64,000 bases of DNA from positions 26,768-90,767 of the forward strand of contig CAYNGD010000006.1 of the NCBI GenBank assembly GCA_964396965.1, in the 5' to 3' direction. Origin of the DNA: JABMRW01 sp964396965 (GTDB lineage: Bacteria > Chloroflexota > Dehalococcoidia > Dehalococcoidales > BS750m-G39). The notes beneath the pieces were generated by a model, which saw only the letters and a list, made by a program, of their open reading frames with translations, did no database searches and was not told the DNA's origin. This document shows, piece after piece, positions 1 to 7,836 of this stretch (position 1 is its first letter; every line of letters begins with the position of its first letter). Made by a program: the position numbers and the translations under genes.

Positions 1-1
1 A

Positions 2-1030
2 AACTATTACTTTGAGAGCAATAACCGCAACAAGAGGAGCATCGTCCTTGACCTTAAGACGAGAAAGGGGATGAAGGTATTCTTAAAGCTGATTGACCGG
101 GCTGATGTCTTTCTGACCAACATGAGCATCGAGGCACCGCAGAGGATGGGCATCAGCCCCGAGGTGTTGCTCAAGAGAAATCCACGGTTGATCTATGCCC
201 ATGCCTCCGGATGGGGCCGTAAAGGCCCGGATGCCAGCGAGCTTTCCTTCGACTATACCGGCATTGCCCGGTCGGGGACGATGATGATGTGTGGGGAGAG
301 GGGTGATCCGCCGGGAATCCTGATACCGGGTATGGGTGATGAGCAGGGTGGGCTTATCTGCGCCTGGGCGGTGACCGCCGCCCTCTATGCACGGGAGAAG
401 ACAGGCCGGGGGCAGCTGGTCGATACCTCTTTGATGGGCAGCCTGATTTCCCTGCACGGGGTCAGCTTCTCGGCGCCTGGGGTTCTGGGACAGGAGTTCC
501 CCAGACTACTCAGGTCGGAAGCGGGCAACCCGATTTATAACCACTATGGGTGTAAGGACGACAAATGGATTGTCTTGGCTCACCTCCAGCCCGACCGGTA
601 CTGGCCCAATGTCTGCCGGGCGATGGGGCTGGAGGAGCTGGAGCATGACCCCAAATTTAGCACGATAGAAGCCAGGCACGATAATGCCAGGGAGCTGGTG
701 GCTATCCTGGACGAGAGGTTCGCCACCAGGACCAGGGATGAATGGATGGAGATTTTTAAGAGGGAGGATGTAATCTATACCCCGGTCCAGTCAGCCAGCG
801 AGGTCTTTGAGGACGGACAGGCGCTGGCCAATGACTATATCATCCCGGTTGACCATCCGGTCTGGGGCAGGATAAAGATGCTGGGCTTCCCCTGGACATT
901 CCACGAGACACCAGCCTCGGTGCAGAGGGAGGCCCCCGAGCTCGGCCAGCACACCGAGGAGATTCTGCTGGAGCTGGGCTATAGCTGGGAGGATATCGCT
1001 GCTTTAAAGAATGAAGAGGCGATACCTTAA
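2..1030 (+). CDS. Family III (CaiB/BaiF) CoA-transferase, 5' truncated by window edge
   Basis: The reading frame is open from base 2, so the true start lies outside the window; the first internal Met is at 71. Family III transferases move CoA between acyl-CoA and a free acid through an aspartyl-CoA thioester. The segment VDTSLMGS (around 420-443) matches the position of the catalytic Asp loop, and the C-terminal region carries the usual closing segment with a late GQHTEEILLELG. It lies upstream of dehydratase/reductase subunits, an arrangement known from 2-hydroxyacid fermentation clusters such as fldAIBC and hadAIBC, where this family activates the hydroxyacid. The substrate cannot be read from the sequence. 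A separate promoter and a terminator hairpin lie between this gene and the next one, so it need not share a transcript with the block that follows. Confidence 0.85.
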   Translation, partial: NYYFESNNRNKRSIVLDLKTRKGMKVFLKLIDRADVFLTNMSIEAPQRMGISPEVLLKRNPRLIYAHASGWGRKGPDASELSFDYTGIARSGTMMMCGERGDPPGILIPGMGDEQGGLICAWAVTAALYAREKTGRGQLVDTSLMGSLISLHGVSFSAPGVLGQEFPRLLRSEAGNPIYNHYGCKDDKWIVLAHLQPDRYWPNVCRAMGLEELEHDPKFSTIEARHDNARELVAILDERFATRTRDEWMEIFKREDVIYTPVQSASEVFEDGQALANDYIIPVDHPVWGRIKMLGFPWTFHETPASVQREAPELGQHTEEILLELGYSWEDIAALKNEEAIP

Positions 1031-1050
1031 AGGCTGCTAAAAGGATGAGT

Positions 1051-1079
1051 TTGACAATAGCGCTTTTATATGTTAAGAT
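1051..1079 (+). promoter_or_regulatory. Sigma-70 promoter of the leader/attenuator
   Basis: TTGACA at 1051-1056 and TAAGAT at 1074-1079 are separated by exactly 17 bases. Transcription would start near 1086. This lies after the CoA-transferase stop (1030) and before the leader ORF (1095) and terminator (1234-1266), so it would drive the leader RNA and, on readthrough, the hydrolase gene at 1299. Confidence 0.7.
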
Positions 1080-1094
1080 TAGGTTTGCTTAAAT

Positions 1095-1190
1095 ATGGAT
1101 GAGAATAAGATGTTAAATATCGCCTTCCAGGACTATTATTACGCCTATTATTTTACACCGAAAGGTGTGCTTGGGAGGTTTGCGGCCTGA
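1095..1190 (+). CDS. Putative Tyr-rich leader peptide, 31 aa
   Basis: ATG at 1095 opens a 32-codon frame ending in TGA at 1188-1190. Residues 14-20 are YYYAYYF, coded by TAT TAT TAC GCC TAT TAT TTT (1134-1154); another Phe lies at 11 and one at 29. The pattern resembles classical amino acid attenuator leaders such as PheL of enterobacteria (Phe run followed by Thr and Pro). There is only a weak Shine-Dalgarno candidate upstream, and the predicted transcript start is about 9 bases before the ATG. The last codons (1169-1180) overlap the proposed antiterminator arm. That the peptide is translated is an inference; the coding frame and the clustered Tyr codons are seen directly. Confidence 0.55.
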   Translation: MDENKMLNIAFQDYYYAYYFTPKGVLGRFAA

Positions 1191-1266
1191 AGCAGGGTAG
1201 TTAAGAGCTAAAAATAAACAGGAAAGCTAAAAGGAACCCTCCCAAGCGGGAGGGTTCTCCGTTTTT
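1155..1266 (+). promoter_or_regulatory. Predicted attenuator: antiterminator and terminator alternatives
   Basis: Bases 1169-1178 (GCTTGGGAGG) are perfectly complementary to 1238-1247 (CCTCCCAAGC), and TT at 1179-1180 can extend the helix over a one-base bulge. This helix competes with the terminator stem 1234-1243/1248-1257, which uses the same 1238-1243 bases. A small hairpin with a GAAA loop (1155-1159/1164-1168) sits just before the antiterminator arm. A ribosome stalled on the Tyr codons would cover up to about 1166 and leave the arm free; one that reaches the stop codon would mask it. The structure is seen in the sequence; regulation is inferred. Confidence 0.6.
1234..1266 (+). terminator. 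Rho-independent terminator in front of the hydrolase gene
   Basis: GAACCCTCCC (1234-1243) and GGGAGGGTTC (1248-1257) form a perfect 10-bp stem with an AAGC loop, followed by TCCGTTTTT. It stands 33 bases before the next gene's start codon and 44 bases after the leader stop codon, the usual place for an attenuator terminator. Confidence 0.8.
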
Positions 1267-1298
1267 AGGAATATAACCAAAGGAGGACTAAAAATCAA

Positions 1299-2240
1299 GT
1301 GACCGAAAGAATGGTTAAAAGAAGGTATGAAATCTTTACCATTGCCCCCAACTTTTACCAGCTGGGTACCCCCTCCTATCCGGCCTATCTGACGATGGGG
1401 GATAAAGGGATGATTATCGAGGGGGGCACCGGGGCTACCTTTCCCATTATCGTTGCCCAGCTCCGGGAGCTGGGCAACGAGCCGGAGCGGATAGAATACG
1501 TTGCCCTTACCCATACCCACCCCGACCATTTCGGCGCCGTACCGCACCTAAAGAAGCTGTGGCCTCATCTGAAGGTTATCGCCAGCGACCTGGCGGCTAA
1601 GCTGCTGCAGAAGGAAGAAGTCATCAAGGACTTTGTCCGCATGGATCGCACCATCGCCGAGATTCTGCTGGTCAAGGGCGATATCGACTGGTGGCCCGTC
1701 GAGCTGGAAAACCCGGTCTTCAAAATTGATAGGATTGTCGGCGAGGGGGATAAGATAGACCTCGGTTCGGGTATGGTATGGACCGTTTATGAAACGCCGG
1801 GGCATTCGCCCTGCCATATCTCCTTTCACAACGAAAGGGATGGCATACTGGTTATCGGGGACGCCACCGGGATATACGAGCCCGACAAAGAGGTCTTCTG
1901 GCCTAACTATTTCCAGTCCCTGGAGGAGTACTGCAACAGCATTCGCAAGCTGGCGGTGCTGCCGGCTAGGATAGGCGCCCGCAGCCACGGCGGTGTTGTC
2001 GGAGGGGAACCCGGGCACTATTTGCGGAGGGTTATAAAAGCTACCGAGGCTTATCACCGCGAGCTGATGGACCGGCTGGCTGGCGGTGAGAGTCCTGAGG
2101 CGATTGCCCTGGATAAGGCGAAGTGGGTATATACCTTCACCAACCTACAGCCCTTTAAGCTGATACATGCCATGACCGGGCTTACCCTCAGGCTTTCTCA
2201 GGCGGCGGATGGTAAAGAAGGCCTGTTTGGTGTCCCCTGA
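1299..2240 (+). CDS. Metallo-beta-lactamase-fold hydrolase
   Basis: A 313-residue protein with the zinc-binding signature THTHPDH at residues 71-77, a second metal-site His in ETPGHSPCHISF (about 167-178), and an Asp in VIGDATGIY. These are the hallmarks of the MBL superfamily (glyoxalase II-like thioesterases and related hydrolases). GTG at 1299 follows AGGAGG (1281-1286) by 12 bases; ATG at 1311 is an alternative start. It precedes the reductase/dehydratase subunits by 42 bases and may act on an acyl-CoA or thioester in the same pathway, but no substrate can be assigned. A second MBL gene at 52919-53932 is also followed by a dehydratase-like gene. Confidence 0.85.
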   Translation: MTERMVKRRYEIFTIAPNFYQLGTPSYPAYLTMGDKGMIIEGGTGATFPIIVAQLRELGNEPERIEYVALTHTHPDHFGAVPHLKKLWPHLKVIASDLAAKLLQKEEVIKDFVRMDRTIAEILLVKGDIDWWPVELENPVFKIDRIVGEGDKIDLGSGMVWTVYETPGHSPCHISFHNERDGILVIGDATGIYEPDKEVFWPNYFQSLEEYCNSIRKLAVLPARIGARSHGGVVGGEPGHYLRRVIKATEAYHRELMDRLAGGESPEAIALDKAKWVYTFTNLQPFKLIHAMTGLTLRLSQAADGKEGLFGVP

Positions 2241-2252
2241 ACTCAGGCAAGG

Positions 2253-2261
2253 TGTTATAAT
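2253..2261 (+). promoter_or_regulatory. Extended -10 promoter candidate for the reductase/dehydratase operon
   Basis: TGTTATAAT is a perfect extended -10 element (TGn plus TATAAT) with no convincing -35. It lies 22 bases before the ATG at 2283, with a GAGGAG ribosome site between. It could start a transcript independent of the upstream attenuator. Confidence 0.45.
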
Positions 2262-2282
2262 ACAGCGAAGAGGAGTAACGTT

Positions 2283-3440
2283 ATGCCAAGTGAGGCTATT
2301 GGCGGGCTGATGGCAGCCGATAAATACTACCAGGACTACGGCGCCAGGGCCAGAGAGCTTAAGAAGCAGGGGAAAAAGATAATAGGCTACCTGTGCGCCT
2401 TTACCCCGGTGGAGATCATCACCGCCGCCGGCCTAGTGCCTTTCCGGATAAAAGGAGATGTTAACGAGCCCATCACTAAGGCCGATACTGAGATGGAGAC
2501 CATCGTCTGCCCCCTGGTGCGGAGCTGCTTTGATATGGCGCTTAAGGGAAACTATGAGTTCCTTGACGGCATCGTCATCCCCCACGCCTGTGACAGCATC
2601 TCCCGGACCTACGATGTCTGGAAGTATTCACTGAACCTCCCCTACTCCCATTTCATCAATATGCCCCACAGCACCGACGGGCCGTCACTCGAATTTTACA
2701 AGGCGCTGCTGGGCACGTTAAGGAAGAGCCTGGCCAAGTTTGCCGGAAGAGAGATTTCCGACCAGGACTTGAGAGAGGCAATAAAGCTCTACAACCAGAA
2801 CCGGGCTAAAGTGCGGGAGCTGTATGAGCTGAGGAAGGCCTCGCCGCCCCTGATATCGGGTGCGGAGATAACCAGGGTGTTGGTAGGGGCAATTAGCCTG
2901 CCGGTTGAGGAGGCCACCCGGCTCGTTGACAGCGTTATCGAAGAGGTCAAGCAGCGGCCGCCGCTACCGGCCAAGGCAGCCCGGCTGATGGTGGTTGGTG
3001 CCGAGGTTGACGATATTGCCTTCATCGACCTCATCGAGGACAGCGGGGCCTGGGTGGTGGCCGACGACCTCTGCCCCGGGGCGAGGGAGTTCTGGGCCGA
3101 TGTTGAGGTCACCAAGAATCCGATTGACGGCATCGCCGAGCGGTATTTAAGGAAGATAAACTGCGGCCGGACCTTCCGTGAGAGAAAAGGGAGCTATGAC
3201 GACTATCTCGAGGAGAGGTTCGGGCATATCGGGCGTTTTATTAAAGAATTTAAGGTGGATGGGGTGGTGCTCTATATTTACAAGTACTGCGACCCTTACG
3301 GCTTCGACGTGCCGCCGATGAAGGGCTACATCGAATCTAAGGGAACGCCGGTGCTCTACCTTGAGGACGAGTATTCCATGTCCACCATCGGCAGGCTCAG
3401 GACCAGAATTCAGGCCTTCCTGGAATTGATTGCTAAATAG
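2283..3440 (+). CDS. 2-hydroxyacyl-CoA dehydratase / class I benzoyl-CoA reductase family subunit (BzdN/BcrC-like)
   Basis: This 385-residue protein belongs to the HgdB/BcrC/FldC superfamily, which binds an iron-sulfur cluster and performs low-potential radical reductions of acyl-CoAs. Candidate cluster ligands are C38 (GYLCAFTP), C76, C103 (PHACDS) and C336 (YKYCDPYGFD); the C-terminal EDEYSMSTIGRLRTRIQAFLE is typical. The length fits BcrC/BadD/BzdN (about 375-390). The start is set by GAGGAG 7 bases before ATG. It opens a tight five-gene run with its partner, two ATPases and a flavoprotein. Family membership is firm. Whether it reduces an aromatic ring or dehydrates a 2-hydroxyacyl-CoA is not decided by the sequence. 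Confidence 0.85.
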   Translation: MPSEAIGGLMAADKYYQDYGARARELKKQGKKIIGYLCAFTPVEIITAAGLVPFRIKGDVNEPITKADTEMETIVCPLVRSCFDMALKGNYEFLDGIVIPHACDSISRTYDVWKYSLNLPYSHFINMPHSTDGPSLEFYKALLGTLRKSLAKFAGREISDQDLREAIKLYNQNRAKVRELYELRKASPPLISGAEITRVLVGAISLPVEEATRLVDSVIEEVKQRPPLPAKAARLMVVGAEVDDIAFIDLIEDSGAWVVADDLCPGAREFWADVEVTKNPIDGIAERYLRKINCGRTFRERKGSYDDYLEERFGHIGRFIKEFKVDGVVLYIYKYCDPYGFDVPPMKGYIESKGTPVLYLEDEYSMSTIGRLRTRIQAFLELIAK

Positions 3441-3461
3441 TAGTTTATAAGGAGAACGGTT

Positions 3462-4799
3462 ATGACCGAGGAGAAGAAACCGGAGGAGAGAAAAAAGAGG
3501 AGGACGGCCACCGAGGCGGCGGCCAAGATAGGGCCGATGGCCAAGGCGATGAACGCCGCCGTGCTTCAGGCGAGCCAGGATGGCGAGCCGATAGCCTACT
3601 CCTTTATCTACAGCGGCTATGACGAAATCATCCGGGCGATGGATATCGTCCCCGCCTGGACGGAGAACTACGCCGGAATCTGCGGTGCCAAGCGCGATGC
3701 CCAGCGGTTCCTGGAGAGGGCGGAGGGGGAGAACTTCTCCCGCTCCCTCTGCACCTACGCCCTCTGCGGCCTGGGCTTTGACAACTGGCGCGAGGAGCTG
3801 GGGGAGATGCCCCTGGATGCCCCCTGGGGTGGGCAGGCCCGGCCCACGGTGATGCTGGGCAGCGGCCAGGTCATCTGCGACCCCAGGTACAAGTGGTACC
3901 AGGCGGCCCAGCACTATATGACCGACGTGCCGGTCTATGTCGGCGGGCTGCCCTATCCCCCCTATGAGGAGGACTACGACTACCGCGAGGTGCAGGACTA
4001 CTACGTGAAATATATCGTCGGGGAGCTGCGGGGGCTGGTCGAGTTTCTGGAGAAGAATACTAATAGAAAGATGGACTGGGAGCGCTTGAGCCAAGTGGTT
4101 GACATCAGCGACCGCACCTGGAACACGATTTCCGAGGCCTACGACCTGCGCAAGGCGGTGCCCTGCCCGATGGGCACCGGCGACGCCATGAATACCATGG
4201 TGCCGATGACCTTCATGATGGGAACCCAGGAGGCCCTGGACTTCTTCAAGGACCTATATGATGAGCTTAAGTGCAAGATAGCCAACAAAGAGGGCGTAAT
4301 TCCCGACGAGAAATACCGGCTGCTCTGGGGTGGGGGGCTGCCCTCGTGGTTTGCCCTGACTGATTTTAACTACTTCAACAGCAGGGGGGCGGTCTTTCCC
4401 GCCGAGACTACCTACCGGCTGCTGGAGCCGGTCTATAAGCTGGACTTACCTAAGGTCAGCGACCCACTGGAGCACCTGGCCTGGCGCTGGGTGAGGTACT
4501 GGACCTGTCGTCATGACAGGGCCAGGAAACGCCCGGGCTCTACCCCTGAGGTTGAGCGCCTTATTGAGTATATCGAGGAATACAAGATAGACGGGGTGGT
4601 GATGCACGAGGCCTTCTCCTGCCGCAGCTGGCACCCCGGCCTGATATGGCAGCTTAACCAGCTCAAACGGGTCTATAGTGATATACCATCGCTGGTTCTG
4701 GAGAGCGATATCGTTGACATCAGCTCCTATAACGAGGCCGACACCAGGGCCAGGATAGATGCCTTCATCGATACCCTGGAGGCGGTCAAGAGCCGGTGA
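3462..4799 (+). CDS. 2-hydroxyacyl-CoA dehydratase / class I benzoyl-CoA reductase family subunit (BzdO/BcrB-like)
   Basis: The 445-residue partner of the preceding subunit, in the HgdA/BcrB half of the family. Visible family segments are EIIRAMDIVP (about residues 54-63), CTYALCGLG, EKYRLLWGGG, the SRGAV stretch, EAFSCRSWHPG and the final LESDIVD with RARIDAFIDTLE. The length matches BcrB/BadE/BzdO (about 430-450) better than many dehydratase alpha subunits. The N-terminus is a charged, probably flexible stretch rich in Lys and Glu. A GGAG site precedes the ATG. Its last four bases overlap the next gene's GTG, indicating translational coupling with the activating ATPase. Substrate unknown. 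Confidence 0.85.
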   Translation: MTEEKKPEERKKRRTATEAAAKIGPMAKAMNAAVLQASQDGEPIAYSFIYSGYDEIIRAMDIVPAWTENYAGICGAKRDAQRFLERAEGENFSRSLCTYALCGLGFDNWREELGEMPLDAPWGGQARPTVMLGSGQVICDPRYKWYQAAQHYMTDVPVYVGGLPYPPYEEDYDYREVQDYYVKYIVGELRGLVEFLEKNTNRKMDWERLSQVVDISDRTWNTISEAYDLRKAVPCPMGTGDAMNTMVPMTFMMGTQEALDFFKDLYDELKCKIANKEGVIPDEKYRLLWGGGLPSWFALTDFNYFNSRGAVFPAETTYRLLEPVYKLDLPKVSDPLEHLAWRWVRYWTCRHDRARKRPGSTPEVERLIEYIEEYKIDGVVMHEAFSCRSWHPGLIWQLNQLKRVYSDIPSLVLESDIVDISSYNEADTRARIDAFIDTLEAVKSR

Positions 4800-5641
4800 A
4801 AAGCCAGTATTTCGCCGGGGTTGACATCGGTTCCACCATGACCAAGGTGGTCATCATGGACCAGGCGACCCTGGCCTCGGTTATCGGCCCCACCGGCCCC
4901 GAGCACCGCAAGCTGGCCAACCGGGTGATGGAGGAGGCGCTAGGCAAGGCCGGACTTGCCTTCGAGGAGATAACCTACCTGGTGGCCACCGGCTACGGGC
5001 GGATCAACGTCCCCTTCGCCGACAGGCAGATAACCGAGATATCCTGCCACGCCCGGGGGGTGGCCCACCTGCTGCCCGGGGTGAGGACGGTGATTGACAT
5101 CGGCGGCCAGGACAGCAAGGGAATCAAGCTCAAAGACGGGCGGGCGGTGGACTTCGTTATGAACGACAGGTGCGCCGCCGGCACCGGCCGCTTTCTGGAG
5201 GTGACCGCCGAGAGCCTCGGCGTCAGCCTGGAGGAGATGGGTAAATTAGCGCTGGAGGCTAAGAATAAGGTGGAGATAGGCAGCACCTGCACCGTCTTCG
5301 CCGCCCAGGAGGTAGTGGCCAAGCTCTCCGAGGGGGCGGCGCTGGCCGATATCATCGCCGGCCTGCACGAGGCGATTGCTACCCGGATATACGGCATGGT
5401 CCGGCGCCTGAAGATAGAGAGGGAGGTGGCCCTGACCGGCGGCGGGGCTAAGAATATTGGCCTAGTTAAGTCTATGGAAGCTAAACTGGGCTTCCCGGTG
5501 CTGCTGCCACCGGAGCCGCTGCTCACCGGGGCTATCGGGGCGGCGCTGCTGGGTGGGGATATAGTCAAGGAGGCGGAGAAGAAGGGAGAGAAACTAAAGA
5601 AAAGCCCCCGTCGCCTCACTGAGGCTACCTTGTTTACATAA
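4796..5641 (+). CDS. Activator ATPase of the BcrA/BadF/HgdC family, first copy
   Basis: A 281-residue ASKHA-fold ATPase that in known systems couples ATP hydrolysis to injection of a low-potential electron into the dehydratase or reductase. The phosphate loop GVDIGSTMTK is at 8-17, DIGGQDSK at 101-108, and GGGAKNIG near 215. C126 (NDRCAAGTGRF) and C165 (GSTCTVFA) are the two ligands each subunit gives to the 4Fe-4S cluster at the dimer interface. Translation starts at a GTG overlapping the preceding stop. The C-terminal 20 residues are Lys-rich. Because a diverged second copy follows, the active form may be a heterodimer, as in benzoyl-CoA reductase. Confidence 0.85.
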   Translation: MKSQYFAGVDIGSTMTKVVIMDQATLASVIGPTGPEHRKLANRVMEEALGKAGLAFEEITYLVATGYGRINVPFADRQITEISCHARGVAHLLPGVRTVIDIGGQDSKGIKLKDGRAVDFVMNDRCAAGTGRFLEVTAESLGVSLEEMGKLALEAKNKVEIGSTCTVFAAQEVVAKLSEGAALADIIAGLHEAIATRIYGMVRRLKIEREVALTGGGAKNIGLVKSMEAKLGFPVLLPPEPLLTGAIGAALLGGDIVKEAEKKGEKLKKSPRRLTEATLFT

Positions 5642-5656
5642 TATAGGAAGAAAATC

Positions 5657-6442
5657 ATGATATATGTTGCCGGGATTGATATCGGCTCCGCCTTCGCCAA
5701 GGCGGTGATAATGGCGGAGAATAAAATAGTCGCCCACCGGGTAAAGCCCTCCGGCGGGAACTACAGGCTCACCGCCGGGCAGGTTATGGATGAGGCTCTT
5801 GACAAGGCCAGGCTATCTCAAAAGGATATAGCCGGTACCGTAGCCACCGGCTACGGCGCATCCAGCGTCTCTTCGGCCAGCCAGACAGCCTCGGATATAT
5901 CCTGCCTGGCTAGGGGGGTGCACTATCTCTTTCCTGGTGCCCGCACCGTCATTGATATCGGCGGGCAGTTCACCCGAGTGCTTAAATTAGACGGGCGGGG
6001 GAGGGCCACCTCCTTCCTGCTCAGCGAGAAGTGCGCCGCCGGTAGCGGGCGATTTCTGCAGGTGATTGCCAGGGTGCTTCAGGTTAACCTTGATGACATC
6101 GGCGAGCTATCGCTAAAGTCCAAGAAAAGGGTTGACTTCAACACCGGCTGCGCCGTCTTCGCAGAGTCGGAGGCGGTATCCCGCATCGCCGAGGGGGCGG
6201 CCAAGGAGGATATTCTGGCCGGTCTGCACCGGGCTCTGGCGGCTAAGATTCAGGCCATGGTGGCCAGGCTCGGCCTTGAGCCTGAGTGTGCTGTGGTGGG
6301 GGGTGGGGCCAAGGATATCGGGCTGGTCAGGAGCATAGAGGCCGGGCTGGAGGGTAAACTGCTGATTCCCGACGAGCCGCAGATTGTGGCCGCCCTGGGG
6401 GCAGCCCGGCTGGCCGGGGAAAAGGTCGATCAGGGGGACTGA
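5657..6442 (+). CDS. Activator ATPase of the BcrD/BadG/HgdC family, second copy
   Basis: A 261-residue paralogue of the preceding ATPase. The cluster cysteines fall at identical positions, C126 (SEKCAAGSGRF) and C165 (NTGCAVFA), and the P-loop GIDIGSAFAK and GGGAKDIG are kept. The DIGGQDSK motif of copy one is changed to DIGGQFTR (100-107), losing the Asp-Ser-Lys. In class I benzoyl-CoA reductases the BcrD/BadG subunit diverges from BcrA/BadF at the same motif, so this is compatible with an asymmetric ATPase dimer. It lies 15 bases after copy one and one base before the flavoprotein start. Confidence 0.82.
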   Translation: MIYVAGIDIGSAFAKAVIMAENKIVAHRVKPSGGNYRLTAGQVMDEALDKARLSQKDIAGTVATGYGASSVSSASQTASDISCLARGVHYLFPGARTVIDIGGQFTRVLKLDGRGRATSFLLSEKCAAGSGRFLQVIARVLQVNLDDIGELSLKSKKRVDFNTGCAVFAESEAVSRIAEGAAKEDILAGLHRALAAKIQAMVARLGLEPECAVVGGGAKDIGLVRSIEAGLEGKLLIPDEPQIVAALGAARLAGEKVDQGD

Positions 6443-6443
6443 T

Positions 6444-7835
6444 ATGATTGATAAGAAGATTATAACCGAACTACGCAAGACGGTAGGCGAGAACGCCGTC
6501 ATGACCTCAAAGGAGGACCTCAATGCCTACTCCTACGACGGCACCACTACCTGGGCTCACCCGCCCGACGTGGTGGTGCTGCCGACCACTGCCGAGCAGG
6601 TCTCCCACATCCTGAAGCTGGTTAACGAGCACAGGGTCCCGGTCACCCCCAGGGGGGCCGGCACCAACCTCAGTGGCGGCTCCATCCCGATAAAGGGGGG
6701 TATCGTCCTCTGCACCACCAGGATGGATAAAATACTGGACATAAACAAGGCCAATCTGACCGCCACCGTCGAGCCCGGCGTGGTGCTCCAGGACTTCAAT
6801 CTGGCCCTGGCCAAGCAGGGGTTGTTCTATCCCCCCGACCCCCAGAGCTTCCTAGGCTGCACCCTGGGTGGCAACGTGGCCGAGAATGCCAGCGGCCCCT
6901 ACTGCGTCAAGTATGGGGTAACCAAGCAGTACGTGTTGGGGCTGGAAGTGGTCCTGGCCAACGGCTACATCATGAAGCTGGGTGGGGTGACGGTCAAGAA
7001 CCGCACCGGCTATGAGCTGATGATGCTGTTCACCGGCTCCGAGGGAACGCTGGGGGTAATCACCAAGATAACCCTCCGGCTGCTGCCGATGCCGCCGGCC
7101 AACCAGACGGTGATGGCTGTCTTTGACGATGTGGCCGTCGGTGGGCAGGCGGTATCCGATATCATGGCCAGCGGGGTGGTGCCGGCCAAGGTCGAGTTCG
7201 TTGATAACTTCGTCCTGAGGCGAATCGAGGAGATGACCCCGATGGGTCTGCCGGTGGAGGCCAAGGCGCTGCTGCTGATCCAGACCGATGGCTCGCCGGC
7301 GGCGGTTGAGGCCGAAACTAAGCAGATTGTTGAAATACTGAAGAAGAGCGGGGCCAAGGAGGTCAGGGTGGCCAAGGACGCTGCCGAGGCGGCGATGTAC
7401 TGGAAGATGAGGAGCGCCGGCTATGCTGCTACCTTCGGTGCCGCCCATACCGTCATGACCGAGGACGTGACCGTGCCCCGGGACCGGATGGCCGAGTTCA
7501 TCCACAAGCTGGAGGAGATATCGGAGAGGACCGGCTTCTTTATCTGCTACCTGGGCCATGCCGGCGACGGCAATTTGCACCCATCGATATTCACCGATAT
7601 CAGGAACGAGGAGGAGTTCGCCCGCGCCCAAAAGGCGATGGAGGAGATATTCGAGTCGGCGCTCTCGGTGGGCGGCGTCCTCTCCGGCGAGCACGGCATC
7701 GGTCTGGAGAAACAGCGCTTCCTCAAGCGGGCGATGGACCCGGTGGCCCTTGACCTGATGATAAAGATAAAGGGAATTTTGGACCCCAACCATATCCTCA
7801 ACCCGGGCAAGATATGGGAAGAGGAAAGGGTTTGA
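6444..7835 (+). CDS. FAD-linked oxidase, GlcD / D-2-hydroxyacid dehydrogenase family
   Basis: A 463-residue flavoprotein. FAD-binding PRGAGTNLSGGSIP lies near residue 70, followed by the VAENASGPYCVKYG segment; the C-terminal FAD-oxidase domain has HAGDGNLHPSIF and SGEHGIGLEKQRFL. The ATG at 6444 directly follows the previous stop with AGGGGG upstream. A longer frame from 6384 would run into the previous gene and lacks a ribosome site, so it was not used. Relatives oxidise D-lactate, glycolate or D-2-hydroxyglutarate. Paired with the Fe-S protein below, it could form the hydroxyacid to oxoacid step or an electron-transfer module for the reductase. Confidence 0.88.
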   Translation: MIDKKIITELRKTVGENAVMTSKEDLNAYSYDGTTTWAHPPDVVVLPTTAEQVSHILKLVNEHRVPVTPRGAGTNLSGGSIPIKGGIVLCTTRMDKILDINKANLTATVEPGVVLQDFNLALAKQGLFYPPDPQSFLGCTLGGNVAENASGPYCVKYGVTKQYVLGLEVVLANGYIMKLGGVTVKNRTGYELMMLFTGSEGTLGVITKITLRLLPMPPANQTVMAVFDDVAVGGQAVSDIMASGVVPAKVEFVDNFVLRRIEEMTPMGLPVEAKALLLIQTDGSPAAVEAETKQIVEILKKSGAKEVRVAKDAAEAAMYWKMRSAGYAATFGAAHTVMTEDVTVPRDRMAEFIHKLEEISERTGFFICYLGHAGDGNLHPSIFTDIRNEEEFARAQKAMEEIFESALSVGGVLSGEHGIGLEKQRFLKRAMDPVALDLMIKIKGILDPNHILNPGKIWEEERV

Positions 7836-7836
7836 T

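Noticed and set aside
1095..1266. T-box or other known riboswitch upstream of the hydrolase
   Set aside because: No T-box consensus and no recognisable ligand-binding core were seen; the Tyr-rich frame plus competing helices fit leader-peptide attenuation better.
6384..6443. Upstream start for the GlcD-like gene
   Set aside because: It lies inside the second activator ATPase gene and adds 20 atypical residues without a ribosome site; ATG at 6444 has one.
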